Part shown: positions 9,738 to 19,184 of the stretch, piece by piece
Layout: every line of letters starts with the position of its first letter
How positions within the stretch are numbered: position 1 is the stretch's first letter
Source: Halorubrum aethiopicum
Lineage (GTDB): Archaea > Halobacteriota > Halobacteria > Halobacteriales > Haloferacaceae
Assembly: GCF_001542905.1 (NCBI RefSeq)
Contig: NZ_LOAJ01000001.1
Span: forward strand, 806,001-870,000
DNA: 64,000 bases
Reading direction: 5' to 3'
Program-made: the position numbers and the translations under genes
The notes under the pieces: model-generated
The model's input: the letters and a program-made list of their open reading frames with translations, nothing else
What the model was told of the DNA's origin: nothing
Database searches by the model: none

Positions 9738-11101
9738 GCGGACTCGACGAGGGCGGCGACGACCCGCTCCTCGAGGTTCGGGACCTGTGTAAGTACTTCT
9801 CCGAGGAGGGCGGCATGCTCGGGGGCGTGACCTTCGACCGCGAGTTCCCCTTCGTGAAACGACGGCGCGGGGACGTTCGCGCCGTCGAGTCGGTCAGTTT
9901 CGACATCAAGAAGGGGGAGACGCTCGGGCTCGTCGGCGAGTCCGGCTGCGGGAAGTCGACGCTCGCTCGGACGGTGCTCCGCCTGCTCGAACCCACCTCG
10001 GGGAGCGTCTACTTCAAGGGAGAGGACCTGGCGACGCTCTCCGGCGAGCCGCTCCGCCGGAAGCGCAAGGACATGCAGATGATCTTCCAGGACCCGCAGT
10101 CCTCGCTCGACCCGCGGATGAAGGTCGGTCCCATCGTCGAGGAGCCGATGAAGGCGCACGGCATGCTCGACGAGGAGGGCCGCGAGGAACGCGCCAAGGA
10201 GCTGTTGGAGAAGGTCGGTCTCGACCCGCAACACTACAACCGCTACCCCCACGCGTTCTCGGGCGGTCAGCGCCAGCGGGTGAACCTCGCGCGCGCGCTG
10301 TCGGTGAACCCCGACTTCATCGTCTGTGACGAGCCGGTGTCCGCGCTCGACGTCTCCATTCAGGCGCAGGTGCTCAACACGATGCGGGAGCTCCAGGAGG
10401 AGTTCGACCTCACCTACCTGTTCATCGCACACGACCTGAGCGTGATCCGGCACATCTCCGACCGCGTCGCGGTCATGTACCTCGGTCAGCTGGTCGAGAT
10501 CGCGGACAAAGAGGAGCTGTTCGAGAACCCGAAACACCCGTACACGCGGGCGCTGCTCGACGCGATCCCGGTTCCGGACCCCCGAAGCGAGGGACGGACC
10601 GCGCTGCTCACGGGCGACGTTCCCTCGCCGATCGATCCGCCCTCCGGCTGTCGGTTCCGGACGCGGTGTCCCTCGCTGATACGGCCCGAGGAGTACGAGA
10701 TGAGCGACCGCGAGTGGCGGCGCGTCGTCGAGTTCCAGCGCGCGGTGAAACGGCGGTCCTTCGAGACGACGGACCGCGCGGAGATCCGTCGGCGCTACTT
10801 CGACGACGCGGAGCCCGACGGGGAGGCCGGCACCCTCGTCGACGAGGCGATCGGCCACGTCGACGCCGGGGAGTGGGCGGAGGCGGAGCGGCTGCTGACC
10901 GAGTCGTTCGCCGATCGCAGCGTCTGTGCGACCGAGGAGCCCGCCTACGAGGTGCCGCCGGAACACGGCGAGGGGCGCCACTACACCGCCTGTCACCTCG
11001 CCCGCGACGAGGCGGTCGCGGCCGGCGAGGAGACGGAGCTCGAGTCGTCCGCCGGCGCGGCGGTCTCCGGGAGCGTCGGCGTCGGCGAGGCCGACGACTG
11101 A
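9734..11101 (+). CDS. ABC transporter ATP-binding protein, DppF/OppF type, with long C-terminal insertion
   Basis: Second ATPase of the importer, 455 residues, longer than the usual 320-350. Walker A ([12 protein letters not shown]), signature ([15 protein letters not shown]) and Walker B ([12 protein letters not shown]) are intact. After CRFRTRCP near residue 305 the usual short tail is interrupted by about 100 charged residues before the closing CHLA segment. Near the N-terminus there is also an insertion ([21 protein letters not shown]) ahead of the Walker A. Such extensions are seen in other haloarchaeal DppF proteins; their role is unknown. Confidence 0.9.
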   Translation: MSGLDEGGDDPLLEVRDLCKYFSEEGGMLGGVTFDREFPFVKRRRGDVRAVESVSFDIKKGETLGLVGESGCGKSTLARTVLRLLEPTSGSVYFKGEDLATLSGEPLRRKRKDMQMIFQDPQSSLDPRMKVGPIVEEPMKAHGMLDEEGREERAKELLEKVGLDPQHYNRYPHAFSGGQRQRVNLARALSVNPDFIVCDEPVSALDVSIQAQVLNTMRELQEEFDLTYLFIAHDLSVIRHISDRVAVMYLGQLVEIADKEELFENPKHPYTRALLDAIPVPDPRSEGRTALLTGDVPSPIDPPSGCRFRTRCPSLIRPEEYEMSDREWRRVVEFQRAVKRRSFETTDRAEIRRRYFDDAEPDGEAGTLVDEAIGHVDAGEWAEAERLLTESFADRSVCATEEPAYEVPPEHGEGRHYTACHLARDEAVAAGEETELESSAGAAVSGSVGVGEADD

Positions 11102-11134
11102 ACGCGCCGCCGGGTCGAACGCGATCCTCCCGTC

Positions 11135-11632
11135 TCACCGGATCCGTATCCGCGTCGAGTCCTCGTGGTGCGGCTCAGGGTCCGCGACGGCGAGGAACGC
11201 GGAGATCGTGTGTTCGCCCCGGTCGGCAGGGACCGACCGGTCGAGTCCCGTCCCGCCTTCGCGCCTGAAGCGGCCGTTCCACGTGGCCGTCGCGACTCTC
11301 GTCTCGCCCGCGCGGAACCCGACGGTCCCCGAGTCCGCCCTGACGTAGCGTCTCTCGTCCGTCGCCTCGAGGACGCCGTCGACGCGCCACCCCCACTGCC
11401 GACGGGTGGTCGTCTCGAGTTCGACCGGCACCGGCAGCCGGTTCCGAAGCCGGACGGTGATCTCGACCGGGTCGCCGCGCGCGTACTCCGTCCGGTCGGT
11501 CTCGACCGCGAGTGTGACCGCGCGGCGGGCGAGCCGGTCGGGAACGACCCGCCCGAGCGCGTCGCTGAGGTAGTTCTTCGTGTCGTCGAAACCCGTCCTG
11601 TCGGTCGAGTCGTCGTGGCGTCGTTGGACCAT
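11135..11632 (-). CDS. Haloarchaeal hypothetical protein with Ig-like (BsuPI/DUF7974-type) fold
   Basis: A 165-residue protein starting MVQRRHDDSTDR. From about residue 38 it shows a beta-sandwich pattern typical of small inhibitor or carrier domains: AVTLAVETDRTEYARGD, then VEITVRLRNRLPVPVELET, and an ending GEHTISAFLAVADPE. I see no signal peptide or catalytic motif. It reads in the same direction as the downstream end of the second ABC operon, 204 bases after its last permease, so co-transcription is possible. The longer open frame in this phase is a shadow of the permease; the ATG at 630-632 of this kilobase (11630-11632) is the sensible start. Confidence 0.7.
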   Translation of the reverse strand: MVQRRHDDSTDRTGFDDTKNYLSDALGRVVPDRLARRAVTLAVETDRTEYARGDPVEITVRLRNRLPVPVELETTTRRQWGWRVDGVLEATDERRYVRADSGTVGFRAGETRVATATWNGRFRREGGTGLDRSVPADRGEHTISAFLAVADPEPHHEDSTRIRIR

Positions 11633-11835
11633 CTCTCTGTTCGCGGCGATCGGCGTCAGTCCCCGGCCGAGGCCCGTTCCTCGGCCGGTCGTCGACTCCG
11701 CTCCGTTCGTCTCCCTCTCACGCTCCGGGGCGCTAAACCGTTTCGGGCGGTCGTCGTCGGTCGCCGTCGAACGCGCTCGACCGGAGGCGATCCGGTTCGG
11801 CCGAGACGGAAAAGAGACCGCGTGGAAACGGACGG

Positions 11836-12705
11836 CTAGACGTACTCGAGGATGTCCCGGAAGTTGATCGCGACGGCCAGCGCGGAGGCGACGACCACGA
11901 CGATCAGGGTCGCCATCGGGTCCATCGCCTCCGTCCCCTGCGAGTACACCACCATGCCGTACATCTCCTTGGTGAGCGCGTCCATGGTTCCGCCGACGAA
12001 GAAGACCCGGATGAAGTCCTCGAACGAGCGGAGCCAGGCGAACACGAAGCCCGCGGCGATCGCGGGCGAGATGATCGGGAGGGTGACGTCTTTCAGCACG
12101 CTCCGGCCGTCCGCGCCGAGGTCGCGCGCGCCCTCCTCGAGCTTGCGGTCGAACACGGCGAGCCTGGCGACCACGGGAAGCACGATGAACGGCAGCCCGT
12201 ACACCGAGTGAGCGAGCACCGTCCCGAAGAAGCCGGGCGAGAGCCCGATCACGCGGAACAGGATAAGAAGCGAGATCCCCATGATGATCCCGGGCATCAG
12301 GAGCGGGACGATGACGAGCCCCCTGAGCATCCCCCTGCCGCGGAACTCGTGGCGGGCGATGGCGAACCCGAGCGGGACGCCGATCACCGTCGCGACCAGG
12401 GCGGATACCGTCGCCACGAACGCGCTCTGTCTGGCCGCCGCCAGCAGCCCCTCGTTGGTGAACAGGCTGACGTAGTTGTCGAGGGTGACCCCCTCGAACG
12501 GGAACAGCACCGCCGAGTTCTCCATGAACGAGAGCGCGATTATCTGCGAGAGCGGGAGCCAGAGGAAGGCGATGATCCCGATCGTCAGCGCCCACATGCC
12601 GTAGTCGGCGACCGCGCTCACGACCCGGTCGACGGAGACGGTCCCCGTCAGTCCGGGCTCGCCGACGAGCCGCGACAGCCGACCGTGTCCTTCACTGTCC
12701 GCCAT
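11836..12705 (-). CDS. ABC transporter permease, PotC-like
   Basis: Membrane subunit of 289 residues with six predicted helices and the EAA docking loop (GARDLGADGRSVLKDVTLP). The family covers spermidine/putrescine, thiamine, iron(III) and 2-aminoethylphosphonate importers. The start is 3 bases after the stop of the partner permease, in the order binding protein, permease, permease. The ATPase is encoded divergently beyond the binding protein. Confidence 0.92.
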   Translation of the reverse strand: MADSEGHGRLSRLVGEPGLTGTVSVDRVVSAVADYGMWALTIGIIAFLWLPLSQIIALSFMENSAVLFPFEGVTLDNYVSLFTNEGLLAAARQSAFVATVSALVATVIGVPLGFAIARHEFRGRGMLRGLVIVPLLMPGIIMGISLLILFRVIGLSPGFFGTVLAHSVYGLPFIVLPVVARLAVFDRKLEEGARDLGADGRSVLKDVTLPIISPAIAAGFVFAWLRSFEDFIRVFFVGGTMDALTKEMYGMVVYSQGTEAMDPMATLIVVVVASALAVAINFRDILEYV

Positions 12706-12708
12706 GGG

Positions 12709-13614
12709 TCACCCCATCGCCTCCAGGCTGGTGGTACGCATCACGATCGCGAACGCGATCAGGGTCGGGATGATGAGGAACAGCGACCCCGCCGCACCGT
12801 AGTTGATGGCGTACAGCTCGTTGATTCTGGCCGTGAGCACCTCGGCGATCATGAGGAACTTCCCGCGCGCGAGGAACTGCGGCGTGATGAACGTCCCGAG
12901 CGCCGGGACGAACACGAAGACGCAGCCGGTGATCAGCCCCTGTGCCGACAGCGGGACCACGATGTCCTTCGCGATCTCCAGCCGCGTCGCCCCGAGGTCC
13001 CGCGACGCCTCGATGACGCCGTAGTCGATCCCCTCGAGACTCGAGTACAGCGTCAACAGCATGTACGGGAAGAAGGCGTGCGTGAGCGAGATGATCACCG
13101 CCACGATCCCGTACTCGAAGATCCCGAGCGGCTCGGAGACCAGCGGCGTCGCGAGCAGCGCCGAGTTGATCAGTCCCTGGCTGCCGAAAAGCGAGAGCCA
13201 GGAGTAGATGCGCACGATGAAGATGGTGAAGAAGGGCACCAGCACCGCGAACAACACGACCTTGAACCGCCGTCCCGAGAGCCGCGTGAGCAGGTACGCG
13301 ACCGGATACGCGAGGACGACCGTCAGGAACGTGGTGGCCCCGGCGATGCGCAGAGAGAGGAAAAAGGAGTCGACGAACGGCGTCTGGAGGAAGCCGCTCT
13401 CCCCGACGAAGAGCTCGCGATAGTTCGACACCGAGAATGACCACACGACGTCGTAGGAGCTGCTGACCTCCGCGAAGCTCACCATCACGAGGAACGCCGT
13501 CGGGACCAGTATCAGCGTGAGCAGCCATCCGACTCCCGGTCCCACCATGAGCGCGAGCTTCGCCCGCTTTCCCCGCCGTTCGAACGCGTCGCCGAGATCT
13601 TGGATGGTGCTCAT
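12709..13614 (-). CDS. ABC transporter permease, PotB-like
   Basis: Membrane subunit of 301 residues with six predicted helices and an EAA loop (IEASRDLGATRLEIAKDIVVP). It begins 7 bases after the stop of the binding-protein gene, so the three genes form one leftward operon. It pairs with the PotC-like protein to form the channel. Confidence 0.92.
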   Translation of the reverse strand: MSTIQDLGDAFERRGKRAKLALMVGPGVGWLLTLILVPTAFLVMVSFAEVSSSYDVVWSFSVSNYRELFVGESGFLQTPFVDSFFLSLRIAGATTFLTVVLAYPVAYLLTRLSGRRFKVVLFAVLVPFFTIFIVRIYSWLSLFGSQGLINSALLATPLVSEPLGIFEYGIVAVIISLTHAFFPYMLLTLYSSLEGIDYGVIEASRDLGATRLEIAKDIVVPLSAQGLITGCVFVFVPALGTFITPQFLARGKFLMIAEVLTARINELYAINYGAAGSLFLIIPTLIAFAIVMRTTSLEAMG

Positions 13615-13621
13615 CTCGTTC

Positions 13622-14710
13622 TCACGCGTTCTTGACCCGTTCGAACATCTCGATCCACGCGTCGTCCTGCTCTGCGGGCTTGAACGGGATCATTCCCTCC
13701 AGCACGCCCGGCTCGATCTGGAGCGCCTCCGCCTCGATGTTGTCCATCGCGGCCTGTGAGGTGTTCATGATGTTCCGGTTCTCCGAGAGCGCCGCGCCGG
13801 TCTCGGGGGAGATGTACTCGTTCAACACCCGGAAGGCGGCCTCCTTGTTCGAGGAGCCGGAGGTGACGACGGCCCCCTCGAACCAGGTGAGCTCCTCTTC
13901 TGCCGGCTGGGAGAACTCCACGCTGTCGACGTCGTTCATGATCCCCACGTGCGTGCTCCGGTTCGCGAACGAGACGATGATGTTCCCGTTCTGGTAGTCC
14001 TGCGTGAGCGTCTCCTCGTCGTGGATGAACCCGAGGAGGTTCGGCTTGAAGTCGATCAGCGTCTCCTCGATGTTCGTGAGCTGCTCGTCGGTGAACGACA
14101 CGGTGTCGCCCTCGAACGCGTCGGTGTAGCCGAGCGCGAGCCCCGTCGCCATGATCGACTTGTAGTAGCCGTCGTACAGCGTGATGGAACCGGTGAGGTC
14201 GACGCCCTCGACCTCCTCGCTGAAGAGCACGTCGTAGGAGTGGTCGTGGTCCTCGGGGAGCACCGAGCTGTCGTAGCCGTACGCGTACCACCCGAACTGG
14301 ACGGGGACCCCGTACATCTCTCCCCCGTCCGAGAACTGGCCCTCGGCCGCGCTCTGGAACGTGGGATACAGCGAGTCGAAGTTCGTCATCACGTCCGTGT
14401 TCACCGGCGCCGCGAGGTCCGCGTCGATGAACCGCGGGACGTACTCGTTGTTCGGGATGACGATGTCGTACTCCTCGCCGCCACCCGCGTTCACGGTGGA
14501 GAACATGTTCGCGGAGCCGTCCGCCACCGAGATCTCGAGTGACACGTCATCGAGCGTTTCTTCCACCTGGTCGTTGACCGCGTCGTATCCCGTCCACGTG
14601 AGGATCGACACCGTCGTTCCGCCGCCGCCGCCCATACACCCTGACAGGCCCGCCATACCCGTAACGCCGGTCGCGCCTGCCGCCTTGATGAATTGCCGTC
14701 TGTCTACCAT
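13622..14710 (-). CDS. ABC transporter substrate-binding lipoprotein, PotD-like
   Basis: Binding protein of the second importer, about 362 residues. The N-terminus MVDRRQFIKAAGATG is a Tat signal and LSGC is a lipobox, giving a lipid-anchored surface protein. The mature part (TVSILTWTGYDAVNDQVEETL, later IVIPNNEYVPRFIDA) matches the spermidine/putrescine-type binding fold. An in-frame ATG at 14734 would add eight residues before the Tat motif; the shorter form was chosen because haloarchaeal Tat signals usually place the arginines within the first few residues. The actual ligand is unknown. The neighbouring dehydrogenase and aminotransferase suggest an amino- or oxo-acid. Confidence 0.92.
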   Translation of the reverse strand: MVDRRQFIKAAGATGVTGMAGLSGCMGGGGGTTVSILTWTGYDAVNDQVEETLDDVSLEISVADGSANMFSTVNAGGGEEYDIVIPNNEYVPRFIDADLAAPVNTDVMTNFDSLYPTFQSAAEGQFSDGGEMYGVPVQFGWYAYGYDSSVLPEDHDHSYDVLFSEEVEGVDLTGSITLYDGYYKSIMATGLALGYTDAFEGDTVSFTDEQLTNIEETLIDFKPNLLGFIHDEETLTQDYQNGNIIVSFANRSTHVGIMNDVDSVEFSQPAEEELTWFEGAVVTSGSSNKEAAFRVLNEYISPETGAALSENRNIMNTSQAAMDNIEAEALQIEPGVLEGMIPFKPAEQDDAWIEMFERVKNA

Positions 14711-15016
14711 CGTCGTGAATCGACTGCTACTCATATGTAATAAATCTGCTCTACAAAAGACATGTTCATCGGGGAATCAGCCTTATATGATATCGATGTT
14801 TTCATATTTTCCCGAATACGGGTAACGATCGTGTTATTCTTGACTGGCTCCTCGGCTCCTCTCCGCACCGATCAGAGATGCGATGATCGTACAGAGTCTT
14901 TTGGAGCTATATTTTGTGGAATATCATATTTTATGTGATTAAGGTATATGTTCTCTCGAATATAATCGTCTTCACTGGACAAAAAGTTAAGTATCGCCCG
15001 CGTCTTCGGTCGCGAT
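14711..15016. promoter_or_regulatory. Divergent A+T-rich promoter region of the second ABC transporter
   Basis: A 306-base gap, far richer in A+T than its surroundings, holds two outward-facing TATA boxes. One, for the leftward binding-protein operon, is near 14781-14791 (CATATAAGG read leftward). The other, for the rightward ATPase, is AAGTTAAGTA at 14984-14993, 24 bases before its ATG. The space between suits a shared regulator binding site, which would keep ATPase and membrane parts in step. No clean operator palindrome stands out. Confidence 0.55.
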
Positions 15017-16084
15017 ATGACGACATCAATGACGGCGGTACAGCTCGACGGCGTCCGCAAGGAGTTCGGCGACACGACCGCGGTCGACGGGATCGACATC
15101 GACCTCCAGCGCGGCGAGTTCTTCTCGCTTCTCGGCCCGTCCGGCTGCGGGAAGACGACCACCCTGCGGATGATAAGCGGCTTCGAGACCCCGACCGACG
15201 GCTCGATCCGCATCGAGGGCGAGGACGTCGTTCACCGCCCGCCGAACAAGCGGAACACGAACCTCGTGTTCCAGAGCCTCTCGCTTTTCCCCCACATGAC
15301 GGTCGCGGAGAACGTGGGCTACGGATTGAAGAAGGACGGCGTCAACGCCGGCGAGCGCGAACGGCTCATCGAGAAGTACCTCGACATCGTGGACCTGTCG
15401 GGATACAAGGACCGCAAACCGCAGGACCTCTCGGGCGGACAACAACAGCGCGTGGCGATCGCGCGTGCGCTGGTGAACGAACCCGACATCCTCCTTCTCG
15501 ACGAGCCGCTCTCGAGTCTCGACCGGAAGCTGCGCCAACAGATGCAAGTCGAGCTCCAGGAGATCCACGACCGCGTCGAGAGCACGTTCTTCTACGTGAC
15601 ACACGACCAGGACGTGGCGATGAGCATGTCCGACCGCCTCGCCGTGATGAACGACGGCCGGATCGAACAGATCGGCACGCCGAAGGAGATCTACCGCGAG
15701 CCGGCGACCGCGTTCGTCGCCGACTTCATCGGCGACACGAACCTCCTCGAGGGCGTCGTCGAGAACACGACGCACCCGCCGCGGCTCCAGCTCGACGCCG
15801 AAACCGAGATGACGATCGATCTCGGGGACTCCGCCCTGAAAGGCGACGTGGTCGCGTCCATCCGGCCCGAGGAGGTCGACCTCGTGGAGTCGGGTGCCGG
15901 CACGATAGACGGCACGATCGTCAACCGCTTCTTCCACGGCGAGCGGACCAATCTGGTGATCGAGCCCGACGACGACTCGCTGCCCGACCTCGACGTCGCC
16001 GTCCAGGGTCGTTCGGACCTCCCCGACTCCGAGAAGGTCTCCGTCGATCTCAACGCCGACGCGATGAGCGTGTATGCGAAGTAG
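15017..16084 (+). CDS. ABC transporter ATP-binding protein, PotA/MalK type
   Basis: ATPase of 355 residues for the divergent importer. Motifs: Walker A (LLGPSGCGKTTT), Q-loop (LVFQSLSLFPHMTVAENV), signature (LSGGQQQRVAIARAL), Walker B (LLLDEPLSSLD) and switch His (YVTHDQD). The C-terminal 110 residues form the TOBE-type regulatory domain common to the Pot/Fbp group. A TATA box at 14984-14993 implies a leaderless message starting at this ATG. Confidence 0.93.
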   Translation: MTTSMTAVQLDGVRKEFGDTTAVDGIDIDLQRGEFFSLLGPSGCGKTTTLRMISGFETPTDGSIRIEGEDVVHRPPNKRNTNLVFQSLSLFPHMTVAENVGYGLKKDGVNAGERERLIEKYLDIVDLSGYKDRKPQDLSGGQQQRVAIARALVNEPDILLLDEPLSSLDRKLRQQMQVELQEIHDRVESTFFYVTHDQDVAMSMSDRLAVMNDGRIEQIGTPKEIYREPATAFVADFIGDTNLLEGVVENTTHPPRLQLDAETEMTIDLGDSALKGDVVASIRPEEVDLVESGAGTIDGTIVNRFFHGERTNLVIEPDDDSLPDLDVAVQGRSDLPDSEKVSVDLNADAMSVYAK

Positions 16085-16201
16085 CCTTCCCGACCGAGCG
16101 CCCGCGGTCGAGGGGTCGGCGGCGAACCCGATCGACCCGGCGGACCGCCTCGGGCCCGCGAACGGACGTATCGATCCCGAGCACCGACGTGCCGACCCCA
16201 C

Positions 16202-17203
16202 ATGAGAGGGAGCGTCGATTCGACGGCCGACGCCGCCGAAACGGACGTGCTGGTCCATCACAGCGTCCCGGCCGTCTTCGGCACCGATTTCGTCCGAGAA
16301 CTGCGCTCCCGGATCGACGCGGCGCTCCCGTCGACGGACCGGATCCGGACGGCGACGACCGCCGCGGAGTCCGGCGCGACGATCGGCGACGCGGACGTCG
16401 TCTTGACTGTCCGGCCGGTCGGCGATGACCTTCCCGAGGGGGCCGCGCCCGACTGGATCCAGACGCTCAACTCCGGGGTCGACTCCTACGACCTCGACGG
16501 GCTCGCGGACCGGGGGATCGCGGTGACGAACGCCGCGGGCGTCGCGGCGAACCCGATCGCTGAACAGGTGCTCGGCTACCTGCTCGTCTTCGAGCGCCGG
16601 ATCCACAGGGGGATCCGCCAACAGGAGCGCGACGGGATCTGGCGGCGCTACTCCGCGGGCGAGCTCCGCGGGAAGACCCTCGGGATCGTCGGCGTCGGCG
16701 CGATCGGCACGCGCGTCGCGGAGCTGGCGTCGGCGTTCGACGTGGAGGTGATCGGCACGAAACGGACCCCCGAGACCGCCCCGGATGTCGTCGACGAGGC
16801 GTATCCGCCCTCCGGGCTCCCGGACGTTCTCGCCCGCTCCGACTACGTCGTCCTCGCCTGCCCGCTTGTCGAGGCGACGCGCGGCCTGATCGGCGCCGAG
16901 GAGTTCATGTCGATGCGGTCGGACGCGGTCCTCGTGAACGTCGCGCGCGGCGAGGTGGTCGAGGAGTCCGCGCTCGAGACCGCGCTCCAACAGAACCGGA
17001 TCCGCGGGGCGGCACTCGACGTCTTCGAGGAGGAGCCGCTCCCGCCGGAGTCGCCGCTCTGGGACCTGCCGAACGCGGTGATCACGCCCCACATGGCGGG
17101 AACCACCCCGAAGTACGCGGACCGGATCGGCGAACTGTTCGAGGAGAACTACGAACGGTACGTCGATGGGGAGCTCGAGAACCTCCGGAACCGGGTCGTC
17201 TGA
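16202..17203 (+). CDS. D-2-hydroxyacid dehydrogenase (NAD-dependent)
   Basis: A 333-residue oxidoreductase that interconverts 2-oxoacids and D-2-hydroxyacids. The NAD-binding motif is GIVGVGAIG (about residue 162). Catalytic elements are the Arg in NVARGEVVEE, a Glu near EEEPLPPESP and the His in VITPHMAG. An unusually variable first 80 residues forms the substrate domain. It follows the ATPase gene by 117 bases on the same strand and faces a convergent aminotransferase. The pair could convert an imported amino acid to a 2-oxoacid and then to a hydroxyacid, or the reverse; this is inference from position. Confidence 0.9.
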   Translation: MRGSVDSTADAAETDVLVHHSVPAVFGTDFVRELRSRIDAALPSTDRIRTATTAAESGATIGDADVVLTVRPVGDDLPEGAAPDWIQTLNSGVDSYDLDGLADRGIAVTNAAGVAANPIAEQVLGYLLVFERRIHRGIRQQERDGIWRRYSAGELRGKTLGIVGVGAIGTRVAELASAFDVEVIGTKRTPETAPDVVDEAYPPSGLPDVLARSDYVVLACPLVEATRGLIGAEEFMSMRSDAVLVNVARGEVVEESALETALQQNRIRGAALDVFEEEPLPPESPLWDLPNAVITPHMAGTTPKYADRIGELFEENYERYVDGELENLRNRVV

Positions 17204-17245
17204 GGTCGTCCGCCCCCGCCTCCGGACGAGTCTCCTCCGGCCGGT

Positions 17246-18478
17246 TCAGTCGTCCGCCTCGATCGCCGACGTCTCCGCACGGACCGCGCTCGCGAGCGCC
17301 GCGATCCCCTCGTCTATCTCGGCGGGCGAGGCGTGGCTGAACGAGATCCGGGCGTTGCGCGTCCCCCCGTCGTCGGGGTAGAAGAACGAGCCCGGAAGGT
17401 ACGTCACGCCCGCGTCGATGGCGTCCGGAAGCATCGCCTCCGCGTCGACGCCCTCGGGGAACTCCACCCAGACGAAGAACCCTCCCTCGGGCTCGCTCCA
17501 CCACGTCCCCGGCGGCATCCGCTCCGCGAGGCTCTCGAGCATCCGGTCACGACGCTCGCTGTACCCGGCACACAGCTCCTCGATGGCTCGGTCGAGCCGG
17601 CCGTCCTCGGCGTAGCGGGCGATGAGCCCGCGGGTGTAGCTCGGCTCTCCGCCCGCGTTGACCCGATCGAACTGCTCGACGAACGACTCCTCCGCGATGA
17701 CCCAGCCGGTCCGGACGCCCGGCGCGATCGTCTTCGAGAACGTGTTGACCCGGACCGCCCGCCTGCTCTCGTCCAGCGCCCTGATCGGCGGCGGCTCCGC
17801 CCCGTCGTACCGGAGCTGGCCGTACGGGTCGTCCTCGAGAACCAGGAAGTCGTACGTCTCCGCCAGCTCGCAGAGTCGCTTCCGGCGGTCCGCGGACAGC
17901 GTCACCCCGGTCGGATTGTGGAAGTTGGGGATCGTGTACAGCAGCTTGGGGAGCGGCTCTCCGGCCGCCTCGCGGGCGGCGAGCTCCGCTTCGAGCGCCG
18001 CGACGTCGAGGCCCTCCGTGTCCATCTCACAGCCCTCGATGTCGACCCCGTAGTTGCGGAACAGCCGCAACGCCCCCATGAACGTGGGTGCCTCGACGAA
18101 CACCGTGTCGCCGGCGTCGAGGAAGGTCTGACACACCGTGTCGATCGCGTTCGTCGCGCCGTTCGTCACGTGGATCTGCGAGGTCGTACAGTCGATCCCG
18201 CGGTCGCGGGCCTGCTCGGCGATCACCTCCGGGAGCGCGTCGGCGTACTCGCCGCCGCCGTACTGGAGCGCGCAGTCGCCCTCGTACTCGAAGAGGGACT
18301 CGGCCGCCGAGACCAGCTCCCCGTTCGGGAACGAGTCGGGGTACGGAAAGCCGAAGCTCAGCGGGACGGCGTCCGCGTCCCGGATCGACCGCCACGCGCC
18401 GTAGACGGAGCCGTCCATGGTCTCCCGGACCGTCTCGCTGAACAGGTGATCGAGATCGTCCGATTCGGATCCGTTCAT
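17246..18478 (-). CDS. PLP-dependent aminotransferase, class I/II (2-aminoadipate/MocR-type fold)
   Basis: A 410-residue enzyme. The PLP lysine lies in VNTFSKTIAPGVRTGW. Other fold I markers are HVTNGATNAIDTVCQ, YTIPNFHNPTGVTLS and VLEDDPYGQLRY. The sequence resembles the branch that includes 2-aminoadipate and valine-pyruvate aminotransferases, without the N-terminal GntR domain of MocR regulators. It is convergent with the dehydrogenase. A striking inverted repeat lies upstream at 18540-18574, and a TATA-like GTTTATGATA is near 18508-18518, so it is probably regulated on its own. Confidence 0.9.
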   Translation of the reverse strand: MNGSESDDLDHLFSETVRETMDGSVYGAWRSIRDADAVPLSFGFPYPDSFPNGELVSAAESLFEYEGDCALQYGGGEYADALPEVIAEQARDRGIDCTTSQIHVTNGATNAIDTVCQTFLDAGDTVFVEAPTFMGALRLFRNYGVDIEGCEMDTEGLDVAALEAELAAREAAGEPLPKLLYTIPNFHNPTGVTLSADRRKRLCELAETYDFLVLEDDPYGQLRYDGAEPPPIRALDESRRAVRVNTFSKTIAPGVRTGWVIAEESFVEQFDRVNAGGEPSYTRGLIARYAEDGRLDRAIEELCAGYSERRDRMLESLAERMPPGTWWSEPEGGFFVWVEFPEGVDAEAMLPDAIDAGVTYLPGSFFYPDDGGTRNARISFSHASPAEIDEGIAALASAVRAETSAIEADD

Positions 18479-18539
18479 TCGGTATCGTCTACCGACTGAG
18501 GCTTCAATATCATAAACCTACTGTCCGGAAAACTCGAAT

Positions 18540-18574
18540 GATCAACCACATATTGACAATATAGTGTGTTGATC
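18540..18574. promoter_or_regulatory. Long inverted repeat, candidate operator of the aminotransferase gene
   Basis: Arms GATCAAC (18540-18546) and GTTGATC (18568-18574) are perfect, and the inner bases continue an imperfect dyad through a TATTG/CAATA core. The site lies upstream of the TATA-like sequence of the aminotransferase gene. This is a position from which an archaeal regulator could activate, for example an Lrp/AsnC-family protein. No regulator gene sits next to it. Confidence 0.5.
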
Positions 18575-18660
18575 GTTCGGGATACTGCGTTCCGTTCCGG
18601 ACGAACGCGAACGAGGTCACGGGGGAGCGTGTCCCCCGAGGGATCCGGACCGACCTCGGG

Positions 18661-19002
18661 TCACTCCCTCACCGAGGCCAGCTCCATGAGCGGGTAGCCG
18701 TCGACCATCTCCATCCGGGTGTCGACGACGACGCCCTCGTAGTCGATCCGCATCTCGACGTCCATGAGCGAGCCGGTCAGCTCGGTGTAGCCGTTCGCGT
18801 GGTCGATCGCGTCGGCGACGCGGTCGTCGTGGATCGTCACGTCCACCGACTCACAGAACGGCTGGTTCTCGATCGCCTCCGCCATGGCGGCCTCCAGGCT
18901 CCGCGTGCTCGCCGGGCTCACGGGCGTCCCCGCGAACTGGTGGTACAGCGAGCCGAACTTGATACCCGCCTCGAAACACGCCTGCTGGGCGTCGGTGGCC
19001 AT
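18661..19002 (-). CDS. mptD: Archaeal dihydroneopterin aldolase MptD
   Basis: A 113-residue protein of the DUF372/MptD family. It cleaves 7,8-dihydro-D-neopterin to 6-hydroxymethyl-7,8-dihydropterin in archaeal folate/methanopterin synthesis. The conserved core is GIKFGSLYHQFAGTPVS near the N-terminus. The ATG at 19000-19002 starts directly at the family N-terminus; longer upstream frames are Arg/Pro-rich shadow sequence. It is divergent from the MFS gene. Confidence 0.87.
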   Translation of the reverse strand: MATDAQQACFEAGIKFGSLYHQFAGTPVSPASTRSLEAAMAEAIENQPFCESVDVTIHDDRVADAIDHANGYTELTGSLMDVEMRIDYEGVVVDTRMEMVDGYPLMELASVRE

Positions 19003-19184
19003 GGTCGAAGGCGCGGTCCGTCGGCGTAAGAAGCTTCGGAGCCGCCGCGTCGTCGGGGGCGGTTCGGTGCGGGGGCTCGCGTCCCTCGCCGGCTTCGGTT
19101 CCCGCATCTCCCGCCGGCTTCGGTTCCCGCGTCCCCCGCCGCCTTCGATACGCTTTACCCACCGGCCGAGCGTCGTGGACGTGA

